Assembly: GCA_900469955.1 (NCBI GenBank)
Contig: UBYX01000031.1
Location: 87,240 to 151,239 of the forward strand
Direction: 5' to 3'
Length of the DNA: 64,000 nt
Source of the DNA: Hyphomicrobiales bacterium
GTDB lineage: Bacteria > Pseudomonadota > Alphaproteobacteria > Rhizobiales > Rhizobiaceae
In this document: positions 8,485 to 17,618 of the stretch, in pieces
Layout of the letters: the number at the start of each line of letters is the position of its first letter
Numbering within the stretch: the first letter of the stretch is position 1
Notes under the pieces: generated by a model
Told to the model about the DNA's origin: nothing
The model's database searches: none
What the model saw: only the letters and a program-made list of their open reading frames with translations
Translations under genes and position numbers: made by a program

Positions 8485-11455
8485 GGATGCGGCCTCCTTC
8501 CTTGTCGAAGAACACCATGTCGGTCACTTCCACTTCGATCGTCTGATCCTTGAGCGGCACGTAGAGCGTCTTGCCGACCAGCGACCTTCCGCCGGCAACC
8601 AGCGCCAGCGCGATCGAACGGCCGCAGTTTTCCGACCAATAGGCCGAGGTCACATGGCCGAGCATGGTCATCGGCTTCGGCTGGTTCGGATCGGCGACGA
8701 TCTGGCCGCCCTCCTCCAGCACGACATCCGGGCTTTTGGTCAAAAGCCCGACAAGCTGCTTGCGCCCGTCGCGGACGAGGTCCGGACGCTTCAAACCGCG
8801 GATACCGACATAGTCCGTCTTCTTCTTGGAGACCGCCCAGCCGAGCGCTGCGTCGTCAGGAGTCACCGTGCCGTCCGTATCCTGGCCGACGATGATATAA
8901 CCCTTCTCCGCGCGTAGCACGTGCATGGTTTCGGTGCCGTAGAGGCAGGCGCCCATGCTTTCCGCTCGCTCCCAGATCGCCTTCCAGACCGCCGGGCCGT
9001 AATCGGCCGGCACGTTGACTTCGAAGCCGAGTTCGCCAGTAAACGACATGCGGAACAGCCGCGACGGCACTCCCATGACGGTGCATTCCGCAACGCTCAT
9101 ATGCGGGAAGGCCTCGTTCGAAATGTCGATCCCTTCCACGAAGGGCTGGATGATCTCGCGCGCCTTCGGCCCCTGAACCGCGATCACCGCCCATTGCTCG
9201 GTGGTCGAGGTCAGCCAGACCTTGAGATGCGGGAATTCCGTCTGGAGATAGTCCTCCATGTGATGCAGCACGCGCGGCGCACCGCCGGTCGTGGTCGTCA
9301 CATGGAAACGGTCTTCGGCAAGACGTCCGACGACGCCGTCGTCGTACACGAAACCGTCCTCGCGGGTCATGATGCCATAGCGGCATTTGCCGGGTTTCAG
9401 CGTGTCCCAGGCATTCGTGTAGAGCAGGTTGAGGAATTGCGCCGCATCGGGGCCGACCACCTCGATCTTGCCAAGCGTCGAGGCGTCGAACACGCCTGCT
9501 ACGTCGCGCACCGTCCGGCATTCCCGGTTGACGGCCGCATGCATATCCTCGCCGCGCTTCGGGAAATACCAGGCGCGCTTCCAGTTGCCGACATCTTCGA
9601 ACTCGGCGCCTTCGGCCGCTTCGAGCGCATGCATCGGCGTCTTGCGGGCCGGGTCGAAGAGGTCGCCGCGCGAATGGCCGACCAGCGTGCCATAAGTGAC
9701 AGGCGTATAGGGCGCCCGGAACGTGGTGAGCCCGACCTTGGGGATCGGACGCCCGAGCATTTCGGCGGCGATCGCAAGCCCGTGCATGTTCGAAAGCTTG
9801 CCTTGGTCGGAAGCCATGCCATTGGTGGTGAAACGCTTGATGTGCTCGATCGAATGCATGCCTTCGCGCACTGCCAGACGGATGTCCTTGGCGGTCACGT
9901 CATGCTGGAAATCGACGAAAGCCTTCACGACCGTATCCGGCCCTGCCCCTTCCGCCGCGCCGATCATGCCGCCGGTCCATTCGAAGCTGTTCTCGCCGGT
10001 TAGTGCGAGCGTGCCGCCGCCGGCCGCAATCGCCTCGTCGATCAGATCGGAAAGATCGTCGGTGCCGTTGCAGGCGCCCACCGATACGCAGTCCTGAGCG
10101 TAGATATCCGGCAGGAAACGCTGGTTCTGCTCGTCGAAGCGCAGCTTCCCCCGCGACTGGGAGAAGAGATGCACCGAGGGCGTCCAGCCGGCCGAAACGA
10201 TCAGCGCGTCGACGGCGATCTTGCGGGCGTTCGACCCACCGTTGCGCGCCACGGTCATGGAGGAGACACGCAAGCGTCCGGATGTGTTGATAACGGAATG
10301 CCCGGTCAGCACGTCGATGCCGAGCGCGCGGGCCTCCGCGAGAACCGCATCGCCCGGATGGCTGCGGCAATCGACGATCGCCGCGATCGAGACGCCGGCG
10401 CGCTTCAGGTCGAAGGCGGCTTCATAAGCCGAATCGTGCGCCGTATAGACGCCGACTTGTCTGCCTACCGCGACGCCGTGGTGGTTCAGGAAGGTTCGTG
10501 CCGCCGAGGCCAGCATGATGCCCGGCCGGTCGTTGTTGGCAAAAACCATGTGCCGCTCGATCGAGCCGGTCGCAAGGACCACGCGTTTCGCTCGCACCTG
10601 CCATAGCCGCTCGCGGGGGAGATCCCTGCCCGGACGGGCGAGATGATCGGTGACGCGCTCCACAAGGCCAAGGAAACCGTGATTGTAGTAACCGAACACG
10701 GTCGTGCGGGTCAGCACCGTGACGTTCGGCATTGCCTTGAGTCTGGCGACCGCCGCCTGTGCCCACTCGTAACCGTTCTGGCCGTCGATCGTGGTCCCCG
10801 CATCGAAATGCAGCGCACCGCCGACTTCCGGCTGTTCGTCTACGAGGAAGACGCTCACGCCCGTTGCAGCGGCCGAAAGCGCCGCCGTAAGTCCCGCCAC
10901 GCCGGCCCCGGCGATCAGCACGTCGCAATGGGCGTAGCGGCTGGTGTAGTGGTCCGGGTCCTCTTCCTTCGGCGCTTCGCCGAGGCCCGCCGCACGGCGG
11001 ATGAAGGGTTCGTAGAGTTTGTGCCAGGCTTCCTTCGGCCACATGAAGGTCTTGTAGTAGAAGCCAGCGGCGAAGAACGGCGAAAGCAGATCGTTGAAGG
11101 CGCCGACGTCATGCTTCAGCGACGGCCAGCGGTTCTGCGAGGCGATCCTGACGCCGTCGAAGACTTCCTGCACGGTGGCGCGCACGTTCGGCTGGCGCCG
11201 GCCCGCATCGCGGGAAACGTCGAGCAGCGCATTCGGCTCTTCCGGCCCGGCGGAGAGAATGCCGCGCGGACGATGATATTTGAACGAGCGGCCGACCAGA
11301 TGCACGCCATGCGCCAGAAGCGCGGAGGCAACCGTATCGCCTTCCATGGCCGTATAGGTCTTGCCGTCGAAGGTGAACCGCGCGGTCCTTGCCGGTGTGT
11401 GGCGACCGGCATCCTTGATGCGGAATGCGCCGAGGTCTCTCGCAGAAGCGCTCAT
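8477..11455 (-). CDS. soxA: Sarcosine oxidase, alpha subunit
   Basis: A 992-residue multidomain subunit. An N-terminal ferredoxin-like domain (about 1-110, HLVGRSFKYHRPRG) precedes a dinucleotide-binding FAD/NAD module (DVLIAGAGVAGLTAAL near 190, and ATGSIERHMVF), then a C-terminal aminomethyltransferase (GcvT-like) domain from about residue 610 that binds tetrahydrofolate. The ATG overlaps the soxD stop (ATGA), and soxG follows with an overlap, so soxD-A-G are translationally coupled. Length and domain order match known SoxA proteins. Confidence 0.97.
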   Translation of the reverse strand: MSASARDLGAFRIKDAGRHTPARTARFTFDGKTYTAMEGDTVASALLAHGVHLVGRSFKYHRPRGILSAGPEEPNALLDVSRDAGRRQPNVRATVQEVFDGVRIASQNRWPSLKHDVGAFNDLLSPFFAAGFYYKTFMWPKEAWHKLYEPFIRRAAGLGEAPKEEDPDHYTSRYAHCDVLIAGAGVAGLTAALSAAATGVSVFLVDEQPEVGGALHFDAGTTIDGQNGYEWAQAAVARLKAMPNVTVLTRTTVFGYYNHGFLGLVERVTDHLARPGRDLPRERLWQVRAKRVVLATGSIERHMVFANNDRPGIMLASAARTFLNHHGVAVGRQVGVYTAHDSAYEAAFDLKRAGVSIAAIVDCRSHPGDAVLAEARALGIDVLTGHSVINTSGRLRVSSMTVARNGGSNARKIAVDALIVSAGWTPSVHLFSQSRGKLRFDEQNQRFLPDIYAQDCVSVGACNGTDDLSDLIDEAIAAGGGTLALTGENSFEWTGGMIGAAEGAGPDTVVKAFVDFQHDVTAKDIRLAVREGMHSIEHIKRFTTNGMASDQGKLSNMHGLAIAAEMLGRPIPKVGLTTFRAPYTPVTYGTLVGHSRGDLFDPARKTPMHALEAAEGAEFEDVGNWKRAWYFPKRGEDMHAAVNRECRTVRDVAGVFDASTLGKIEVVGPDAAQFLNLLYTNAWDTLKPGKCRYGIMTREDGFVYDDGVVGRLAEDRFHVTTTTGGAPRVLHHMEDYLQTEFPHLKVWLTSTTEQWAVIAVQGPKAREIIQPFVEGIDISNEAFPHMSVAECTVMGVPSRLFRMSFTGELGFEVNVPADYGPAVWKAIWERAESMGACLYGTETMHVLRAEKGYIIVGQDTDGTVTPDDAALGWAVSKKKTDYVGIRGLKRPDLVRDGRKQLVGLLTKSPDVVLEEGGQIVADPNQPKPMTMLGHVTSAYWSENCGRSIALALVAGGRSLVGKTLYVPLKDQTIEVEVTDMVFFDKEGGRIHG

Positions 11456-11808
11456 CGGGCGTCTCCTTCCGTCGCTTCCCAGGTTTCGACGGTCTTTTCC
11501 TCCGCGATCGCAGCCGTTTCTTCCGCTGTCGGAATCGGCTGTTTCGGCAGGCCTGCCTTGTACGTCATCAGGAACCTGTCGCTCACGGTGTCGCGGGCCG
11601 CATTGAAGAAACGGCCGCAGCCATGGATATGCCGCCAGCGCTCATAGGTGAGGCCTTTTTCGTTGTTGCGCAGGAAGAAGTATTCGGCGAATTCCTCGTC
11701 GGTGATCGCCGCGATGTTTTCCGGGCGGGCGATATGCGCCTCGCCGGCCCAGCGGAATTCGAGTTCCGAGCGATCTTCCTCGCAATAGGGACAATGGATC
11801 AGGAGCAT
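11452..11808 (-). CDS. soxD: Sarcosine oxidase, delta subunit
   Basis: A small zinc-binding subunit of the tetrameric oxidase. The HCPYC motif at residues 5-9 and the later HIHGCGRFFN segment (around residues 60-67) supply the expected zinc ligands. It is somewhat longer (118 residues) than many SoxD proteins because of an alanine- and glutamate-rich tail after about residue 90. It starts 11 bases after the stop of a secreted protein gene that separates it from soxB. Confidence 0.95.
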   Translation of the reverse strand: MLLIHCPYCEEDRSELEFRWAGEAHIARPENIAAITDEEFAEYFFLRNNEKGLTYERWRHIHGCGRFFNAARDTVSDRFLMTYKAGLPKQPIPTAEETAAIAEEKTVETWEATEGDAR

Positions 11809-11819
11809 CGTCGGTTCAC

Positions 11820-12230
11820 CTAAAGAGCAGTATCCCGAAGCTTGGCTCCGGCGGGTTGATCACACAGGCGCTTTCCCATCGCGAGATAAGGAGAGAGCCG
11901 CTTTACGAGCTGTTCGAAATTGTCAAAGGGCCTGAGCACCGAGTTGCGCCCGAGGTTGACCAGAGCCACCGTCATCATGTTCTCATGGAGCGCGAACGGA
12001 TATTCGCTCTCGCCCTCTTCATCTTCCGGCACGAAATAGACGAACCGATTCTCCCAGCTCGGCGCGCAAAGAAGCAGCCCTTTTTCGGCAACGAAAGGCC
12101 AATCCGTTTCGCCTCGAACCCGGTGAATCTCCTGGCTGCGAAAATCCTTGGGTTCCGGAATGAAATCATTGACTGGCGCGGCTGTTGCCGCGCCTCCGAT
12201 GCCGACTGAAAGAAGGGCCGCCGCCATCAT
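11820..12230 (-). CDS. Secreted protein resembling DUF2511/YebY, embedded in the sox operon
   Basis: A 136-residue protein whose ATG shares one base with the soxB stop (TGATG) and which ends 11 bases before soxD. Residues 1-18 look like a Sec signal peptide (MMAAALLSVGIGGAATAA). The rest has the pattern I associate with YebY/DUF2511: a DWPF block, then GLLLC (Cys55), VYFV, YPFALHENM and a C-terminal GKRLC (Cys123), giving two cysteines that could pair in the periplasm. The family assignment is by eye and moderate. Its presence between soxB and soxD is the odd feature of this operon. Confidence 0.75.
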   Translation of the reverse strand: MMAAALLSVGIGGAATAAPVNDFIPEPKDFRSQEIHRVRGETDWPFVAEKGLLLCAPSWENRFVYFVPEDEEGESEYPFALHENMMTVALVNLGRNSVLRPFDNFEQLVKRLSPYLAMGKRLCDQPAGAKLRDTAL

Positions 12231-13483
12231 CAATGTGCCACGGCGGCAGCCGCCGCTTCGTCGATCAGGCGCCCGGTGCGGAACCGGTCGAGCGTCAGCC
12301 CCGAGGCCAGGCGGTGCGGCTCGCCCCTGGCGATCAGATGCGCGAAGAGGTTTGCCGAACCCGGCGTCGCCTTGAACCCGCCGGTACCCCAGCCGCAATT
12401 GACGAACAGGCCCGGCACCGGGGTCACGCCCTGGATCGGCGAACGGTCGGGCGTGTTGTCGGTGATGCCGCCCCACTGGCGCATCATCTTGACGCGCCGG
12501 AAGATCGGGAAAAGCTCGCAGATCGCATCCAAAGTATGGGTGATGATCTGCAGGCCGCCGGTCTGGGAATAGGAATTGTACTGGTCGGTGCCGGCGCCGA
12601 TCACGAGCTCGCCCTTGTCGGACTGCGAGATATAGGCATGCACGGTGTTCGACATGACGACGCAGGGGAAGATCGGCTTGAGCGGCTCGGAAACCAGCGC
12701 CTGAAGCGGGGTGGAATGCAGCGGCACGCGCACGCCTGCCATTTCCATGACGACCGACGAATGGCCGGCAGCCGAGACACCGATCTTCTTCGCGCCGATG
12801 AAGCCGCGGGTCGTTTCGACGCCCTGCACCTCGCCGTTCGGCCCTCGGCGGATGCCGGTCACTTCGGAATTCTGGATGACATGCACGCCGCGATCCGACG
12901 CCGCACGGGCATAACCCCAGGCGACGGCATCGTGGCGGGCCGTGCCGCCGCGCCGCTGCAGGGTCGCGCCGTTGATCGGGTAGCGCGCCGTCTTGGAGAT
13001 ATCGAGCGGCGGGCAATAAGCCTTGGCCTGCTCCGGCGTCAGCCATTCGTTGTCGATGCCGTAGAGCCTGTGGGCGTTGATATGCCGTTTGAACGACTGC
13101 TGGTCATGCACATTGTGCGACAGCATCATCACGCCCCGCGGCGAATACATGACGTTGTAATTGAGTTCCTGGCTCAGGCCTTCCCAGAGTTTCAGGGAAT
13201 GCTCGTAGATGTCCATGCTCTCTTCATAGAGATAGTTGGATCGGATGATCGTCGTGTTGCGGCCTGTATTGCCACCGCCGAGCCATCCCTTTTCGATCAC
13301 CGCGACATTGGTGATGCCGTGTTCCTTGGCGAGATAATAGGCGGCACCCAGGCCATGGCCGCCGGCACCGATGATGATGACGTCATAGCTCGAGCGCGGC
13401 TCCGGCGAATTCCACTGAGCCTCCCAGCCCTTGTGGGCGCGCATCGCCTCGCGGGCTATGGCGAAAATCGAATATTTGCGCAT
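12230..13483 (-). CDS. soxB: Sarcosine oxidase, beta subunit
   Basis: The FAD- and FMN-binding catalytic subunit (DAO family). The 417-residue protein has the Rossmann motif VIIIGAGGHGLGAAYYLA near residue 36 and the conserved GKWLGGGNTGRN-like block (KGWLGGGNTGRNTTIIR near 62), then the DAO substrate domain and a C-terminal NCGWGTGGFKATPGS motif that contacts the FAD. First gene of the sox operon. An inverted repeat 72-95 bases upstream may bind its regulator. Confidence 0.97.
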   Translation of the reverse strand: MRKYSIFAIAREAMRAHKGWEAQWNSPEPRSSYDVIIIGAGGHGLGAAYYLAKEHGITNVAVIEKGWLGGGNTGRNTTIIRSNYLYEESMDIYEHSLKLWEGLSQELNYNVMYSPRGVMMLSHNVHDQQSFKRHINAHRLYGIDNEWLTPEQAKAYCPPLDISKTARYPINGATLQRRGGTARHDAVAWGYARAASDRGVHVIQNSEVTGIRRGPNGEVQGVETTRGFIGAKKIGVSAAGHSSVVMEMAGVRVPLHSTPLQALVSEPLKPIFPCVVMSNTVHAYISQSDKGELVIGAGTDQYNSYSQTGGLQIITHTLDAICELFPIFRRVKMMRQWGGITDNTPDRSPIQGVTPVPGLFVNCGWGTGGFKATPGSANLFAHLIARGEPHRLASGLTLDRFRTGRLIDEAAAAAVAH

Positions 13484-13554
13484 CTCGCCTCAAACTCCTG
13501 GGATCGACAAACCGGCCATTCTGGGTAGAGCCATACCCATCGCAAATCAATATC

Positions 13555-13578
13555 CGTCGCAATGGCTGTTTTGCGACG
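13555..13578 (-). promoter_or_regulatory. Perfect 8-bp inverted repeat upstream of soxB
   Basis: CGTCGCAA and TTGCGACG form a perfect inverted repeat with an 8-base spacer, 72-95 bases upstream of the soxB start. It could be an operator for a sarcosine- or glycine-betaine-responsive regulator or simply a hairpin; no regulator gene is adjacent. The gene convergent on this region (13630-14604) ends 52 bases away, so it could alternatively influence its transcript end, although no T-run follows. Confidence 0.4.
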
Positions 13579-13629
13579 CATTCGAGGATTGTTTCGACAC
13601 GGGAGATGGCGGGCCTGATAGCTCGCCCG

Positions 13630-14604
13630 TCATGCCCTGAGCAGCACCTTGCCTCTACGCCCGGGCTCGGCCGCGGCAGCAGCGGCCTTCGCGACATCCG
13701 ACAGGTCGAAGACTTCCGAGACCGTGAGCTGGACCGCACCACCGGAAACGCCCTGGATGATCTCGCCGATCAGGCTTCTCATCTTCTCGGGCGACAGCGT
13801 CGGCGCGAGTTTGGCAAGCCAGAAACCCTTGACCACCGCCTGTTTGAAGATCAAGTCGCTGGCCGACAGTTCCATGGGCTTGCCGGACATCAGCCCGAAG
13901 GAGACGAGCACACCCTTTTCCTCGAGAAGCGACAGCAGTTCGCCGGACGAACGCCCGCCCACACCGTCTATGGCCGCAGCGATCGGCGCACCGCCGGTCA
14001 TCTCTTTCACACGCCCTTCCCAGCCCTCGCTCGCCGTGGAAACGACATTCTCGACGCCAAGCTGATTAAGTTCGGCGACGGCCTCGTCGCGACGGACAAG
14101 ATTGACCACCCGGATGCCGCGCGGTTTCGCAAACATCGCAAGCGCCTTGCCCACGGCGCCGTTGGCGGCATTCTGGACAATCCAGCCGCCCGCCTCGACA
14201 CCGACGAAATCGAGAAGCGTCAGCGCGCTCAACGGCATCGAGATCAGCTGTGCGCCGGCCTCGTCCGATATGGAATCCGGCAGTGGAACGACGGTGACCG
14301 CGGAGGCGATATAATAGTCGGACCAGGTGCCGCGACCGGAAGCAGCGACCCGCTGCCCGACCTTCAGATGCAAGACACCATCGCCGACGGCGTCGACGAG
14401 CCCCGCGGCTTCGGTGCCGGCAACCGCCGGCAGTTGGGGCTTGTAGCCGTACTGACCGCTGACGGTCAGCAGGTCGTGGTTGTGGATAGCCGACATGATC
14501 ATCCTGATCCGCACCTCGCCAGCACCGGGCTCAGGCAACGGCCTTTCATCGAGCCGAAGAACGTCGGAAGGAGAACCGAATTGCGAATGGACTGCGCTGC
14601 GCAT
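13630..14604 (-). CDS. Zinc-independent MDR family quinone oxidoreductase / enoyl reductase
   Basis: A 324-residue medium-chain dehydrogenase/reductase of the quinone reductase branch, probably NADPH-dependent. The GroES-like N-terminal domain (about 10-120) is followed by the cofactor fold with NAANGAVGKALAMFA near residue 140, a variant of the AxxGGVG nucleotide motif. The structural-zinc cysteines of true alcohol dehydrogenases are absent. The ATG at 14604 has GGGAGAG five bases upstream, so the longer frame to 14673 is not used. Substrate unknown. Confidence 0.85.
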   Translation of the reverse strand: MRSAVHSQFGSPSDVLRLDERPLPEPGAGEVRIRMIMSAIHNHDLLTVSGQYGYKPQLPAVAGTEAAGLVDAVGDGVLHLKVGQRVAASGRGTWSDYYIASAVTVVPLPDSISDEAGAQLISMPLSALTLLDFVGVEAGGWIVQNAANGAVGKALAMFAKPRGIRVVNLVRRDEAVAELNQLGVENVVSTASEGWEGRVKEMTGGAPIAAAIDGVGGRSSGELLSLLEEKGVLVSFGLMSGKPMELSASDLIFKQAVVKGFWLAKLAPTLSPEKMRSLIGEIIQGVSGGAVQLTVSEVFDLSDVAKAAAAAAEPGRRGKVLLRA

Positions 14605-14858
14605 GAAACTCTCCCGATGCTGTTTCCACTGAGGCAGGATCAAAGGTTGTGATATAGACCCAAAGTCCTCCATTCAAAGCACCTCGTGCCGGAAAGCTTG
14701 TTTTGATCGATAAAGGGCATCGACCGTCTGGACTTCCGCAGACTCTTCTGCTATCTGCCTTCACCAATCGCTCAGGCTCACGCCGGGCGGACGTTATTTT
14801 TTCGCCTCGAATCGTACCGATCAGGGCGAGCAACCAAAACCAAAGGAACGGGATTCAC

Positions 14859-15089
14859 GTGCAGGTACTAGTCCGCGACAACAACGTCGACCAGGCGCTC
14901 CGCGCTCTCAAGAAAAAGATGCAGCGCGAAGGCATTTTCCGTGAAATGAAGATGCGCGACTATTACGAAAAGCCGTCGCAGAAGCGCGCCCGCGAAAAGG
15001 CCGAAGCTGTTCGTCGCGTTCGCAAGCTTGCACGCAAGCGTGCTCAGCGCGAAGGCCTGATCGCCGCCCCCGCGCGCCCGAGCCGTTGA
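14859..15089 (+). CDS. rpsU: Small-subunit ribosomal protein S21
   Basis: A 76-residue basic protein of the 30S subunit beginning VQVLVRDNNVDQALRALKKK, which is the rhizobial S21 sequence. Translation most likely begins at GTG 14859 (giving MQVLVRDNN), downstream of AAAGGAACGGG; the frame is open further upstream but no family member extends that far. The C-terminal half is Lys/Arg-rich and helical (KRAREKAEAVRRVRKLARK). A strong intrinsic terminator follows, so it appears to be monocistronic. Confidence 0.97.
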   Translation: MQVLVRDNNVDQALRALKKKMQREGIFREMKMRDYYEKPSQKRAREKAEAVRRVRKLARKRAQREGLIAAPARPSR

Positions 15090-15123
15090 TCGGCCGTTAT
15101 TTCGACGTTTTCTAATGCTTGTA

Positions 15124-15157
15124 GGGCGGTGGCGACATGGGCGCCGCCGCTCTTTTT
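15124..15157 (+). terminator. Rho-independent terminator of rpsU
   Basis: GGGCGGTGGCG and CGCCGCCGCTC form an 11-bp stem (two G-U pairs) with a 7-base loop, followed directly by TTTTT. It lies 35 bases after the rpsU stop. Confidence 0.85.
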
Positions 15158-15250
15158 GATTTGGTCCAGAACCGACTGCATGCTCGGCCCCGAATGGGGT
15201 AAAGGCATGCAGGAAACTACCCTTTCGCCCGATAAGAGGAAAAGCGTCTG

Positions 15251-16138
15251 ATGGCCGCCAAAACTGCCGTTCTCAATCGTGGAACTGAAATTTCCGGCCC
15301 TTCGATCATCTTTTCCAGTATTCGCGGCAAGACGGCACTTTCCGCTACCCTTATGGCGCTTGCGCTCGCCGGTTGCTCGACGACCAACACCACCTCGGAC
15401 ATGATCACCGTGGACCGCGCACAGGGCAGCCAGGAAAACATCGCGTCGCTGTCCACCGTTATCAATTCCAGCCCGAACGATCCGGAAGGCTATAACGTGC
15501 GTGGAACGGCCTATGGGCGCGCCGGTGAATTCTCCCGCGCACTCAACGATTTCAATCGCGCCATCCAGATCAATCCGCAGTTCTACCAGGCCTATGCCAA
15601 CCGGGCGCTCGTCTACCGCAACATGGGCAAGCCCGTGGAAGCCGCCAACGACTACAATCGGGCGCTGCAGATCAATCCGAACTATGACGTCGCCTATATC
15701 GGCCGCGGCAACATCTACCGGCAGGCGGGCCGCACCAACGAGGCCTTCAACGATTTCTCCAAGGCGATCGATCTGGACACCACCGACGGCCGCGCCTACC
15801 ACAATCGCGGCCTGATCTACCAGCTTCGCGGCCAGCATGCCCAGGCAATCGAGGACTTCGCCAAGGCGATCTCGCTCTCGCCGAATTCGGCCGAACCCTA
15901 TAACGGTCGTGGCATTTCCTATGTGGCGTTGAACGACGACGACAATGCGTTCGCGGATTTCAATCATGCCATCGAACTCAACGACAAGCTCGCCGAATCA
16001 TGGGCAAACCAGGCATTGGTCTATGAGCGGCGTGGCGACAAGGCGCGCGCCTACAAGTCCTATTCGCACGCCATCCGCCTGGACCCGAACTACAAGCCGG
16101 CACAGGACGGCGCCGCACGCACCCGCGCGACGAGCTGA
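15251..16138 (+). CDS. TPR-repeat lipoprotein (NlpI-like)
   Basis: A 295-residue envelope lipoprotein. The signal region is unusually long and ends in a lipobox LALAGC with the acylated cysteine at residue 42. After that come about six tandem tetratricopeptide repeats (for example AYGRAGEFSRALNDFNRAI, NMGKPVEAANDYNRAL, QAGRTNEAFNDFSKAI), a protein-interaction scaffold. NlpI-type proteins organise peptidoglycan hydrolases and transport machinery; the precise partner here is unknown. An AGGA ribosome site lies 11 bases before the ATG. Confidence 0.88.
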   Translation: MAAKTAVLNRGTEISGPSIIFSSIRGKTALSATLMALALAGCSTTNTTSDMITVDRAQGSQENIASLSTVINSSPNDPEGYNVRGTAYGRAGEFSRALNDFNRAIQINPQFYQAYANRALVYRNMGKPVEAANDYNRALQINPNYDVAYIGRGNIYRQAGRTNEAFNDFSKAIDLDTTDGRAYHNRGLIYQLRGQHAQAIEDFAKAISLSPNSAEPYNGRGISYVALNDDDNAFADFNHAIELNDKLAESWANQALVYERRGDKARAYKSYSHAIRLDPNYKPAQDGAARTRATS

Positions 16139-16310
16139 CGCGGCATCATAGCGGACTGACCGAGGCAGGCTGACGGAGCGAATGCCAGGACACGACCTGG
16201 CAATATCACAGCCTCCACGTCCTTATCCCTAATATGCGTAAACTATAATCTCTAATAAAGGCGTTACGCTTATAAGATATTCTGTGCCCGTCGAAATGGA
16301 GGGGCGTGGG

Positions 16311-17603
16311 ATGCTTGAGAGATTACTGAGAGACAAATCCGGCAACTTTGGCCTGATGAGCGCTCTGATGCTCGTCCCGCTTATCGGCGTCGCCGGCCTC
16401 TCCATCGATTTCGCAGACGCCCTGATGATCAAGCAGCAGCTTCAGGATTCCGCCGACGCGGCGGCGCTCGGAGCGGTCGCGGAAAGCTCGATCGGGGTCG
16501 CGGAAGCGATGAAGATGACGGGCAACGGCTCCATCGAAGTCGCCATCAAGGATGCCGAGAACATATTCCGCGGGCAGCTTGCGAAAAGCGGCGGATTCAC
16601 ACTCAACGACATCGATGCCAAGGTGGTCCGCGAGGACAATCAGCTCAAGGCCGTCTTCAGCTATTCGGCCACCATTCCGACCACCCTGCTCAACGTCATC
16701 GGCAAGGATACGATGACCATCGCGGGCACGGCCACGGCGGTCTTCCAGACGGAAACCTTCCGTGATTTTTATCTGCTGCTCGACAATACGCCGTCCATGG
16801 GCGTCGGCGCCACCCTTGCTGATATCAACACGATGGTGGCGAGCACGCCGGACCAGTGCGCTTTTGCCTGCCATATCGTCAAGAACGGGGTGGAAGACCC
16901 GAACAGCTACTACAATCTCGCCAAGGCACTCGGCGTCACCATCCGCATCAATGTCGTCGCCCAGGCGACCGCCGCGCTGATGGACACGGCCATGAAAGTC
17001 CGCAAGAGCCCCAACCAGTTCCGTATGGCGGTCTATACCTTCGGTAAAAAGGCGGAAGACACCAAGCTTCTGGAAATCAGTTCCCTCAGCGATAACCTGG
17101 AGAACGCCAAGTCCAACGCTGCGCTCATCGATCTGATGTCAATCCCCTATCAGGGATATGATGACGACCAGCAGACGGATTTCGATCGCGCACTCAGGGA
17201 TATCGGCAAGAAGATCGACAAGCCGGGAACCGGTCTCAGCGCGGCCAGTCCGGAAAAGATCATCTTCTTCGTTTCCGACGGTGTGAACGACAGCGCCAAG
17301 GGCTCCGGCTGCACGAAAAAAACGAGAGGGACCCGTTGTCAGGAGCCCATCGACATCAAGTCCTGCAACAAGCTGAAAGAGGACGGCTACAAGATCGCGG
17401 TGCTCTATACGACCTATCTGCCGCTGCCCACCAACTCTTGGTACAGGAATTGGATCGGACCGTTCCAAGGCGAGATCGGCCCCCGCATGCAGGCCTGCGC
17501 CACTCCCGGCTATTTCTTCGAAGTCGGCCCCTCGCAAGGCATTACCGAAGCGATGAACGCCCTGTTCCTGAAGATCGTCAGCACGCCGCGTCTCGCCAGC
17601 TGA
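16311..17603 (+). CDS. TadG-like pilus-assembly protein with von Willebrand A domain
   Basis: A 430-residue membrane-anchored protein. The N-terminus (SGNFGLMSALMLVPLIGVAG) is the TadE/TadG-type transmembrane segment that begins Flp pilus-associated proteins, followed by QQLQDSADAAALGA, another hallmark. A vWA domain follows with a MIDAS-like DNTPSMG near residue 157 and FVSDGVND near 320. ATG 16311 is chosen because GGAGGGG lies six bases upstream; the GTG at 16284 has no such site. No tad/cpa cluster adjoins it, so it is an orphan copy. Confidence 0.85.
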   Translation: MLERLLRDKSGNFGLMSALMLVPLIGVAGLSIDFADALMIKQQLQDSADAAALGAVAESSIGVAEAMKMTGNGSIEVAIKDAENIFRGQLAKSGGFTLNDIDAKVVREDNQLKAVFSYSATIPTTLLNVIGKDTMTIAGTATAVFQTETFRDFYLLLDNTPSMGVGATLADINTMVASTPDQCAFACHIVKNGVEDPNSYYNLAKALGVTIRINVVAQATAALMDTAMKVRKSPNQFRMAVYTFGKKAEDTKLLEISSLSDNLENAKSNAALIDLMSIPYQGYDDDQQTDFDRALRDIGKKIDKPGTGLSAASPEKIIFFVSDGVNDSAKGSGCTKKTRGTRCQEPIDIKSCNKLKEDGYKIAVLYTTYLPLPTNSWYRNWIGPFQGEIGPRMQACATPGYFFEVGPSQGITEAMNALFLKIVSTPRLAS

Positions 17604-17618
17604 CGCCCGGAAAGCTCG

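Noticed and set aside
8921..10003. 360-codon plus-strand frame opposite soxA
   Set aside because: Antisense of a certain gene; composition typical of shadow frames.
12185..13528. 447-codon plus-strand frame opposite soxB
   Set aside because: Antisense shadow; soxB motifs are on the other strand.
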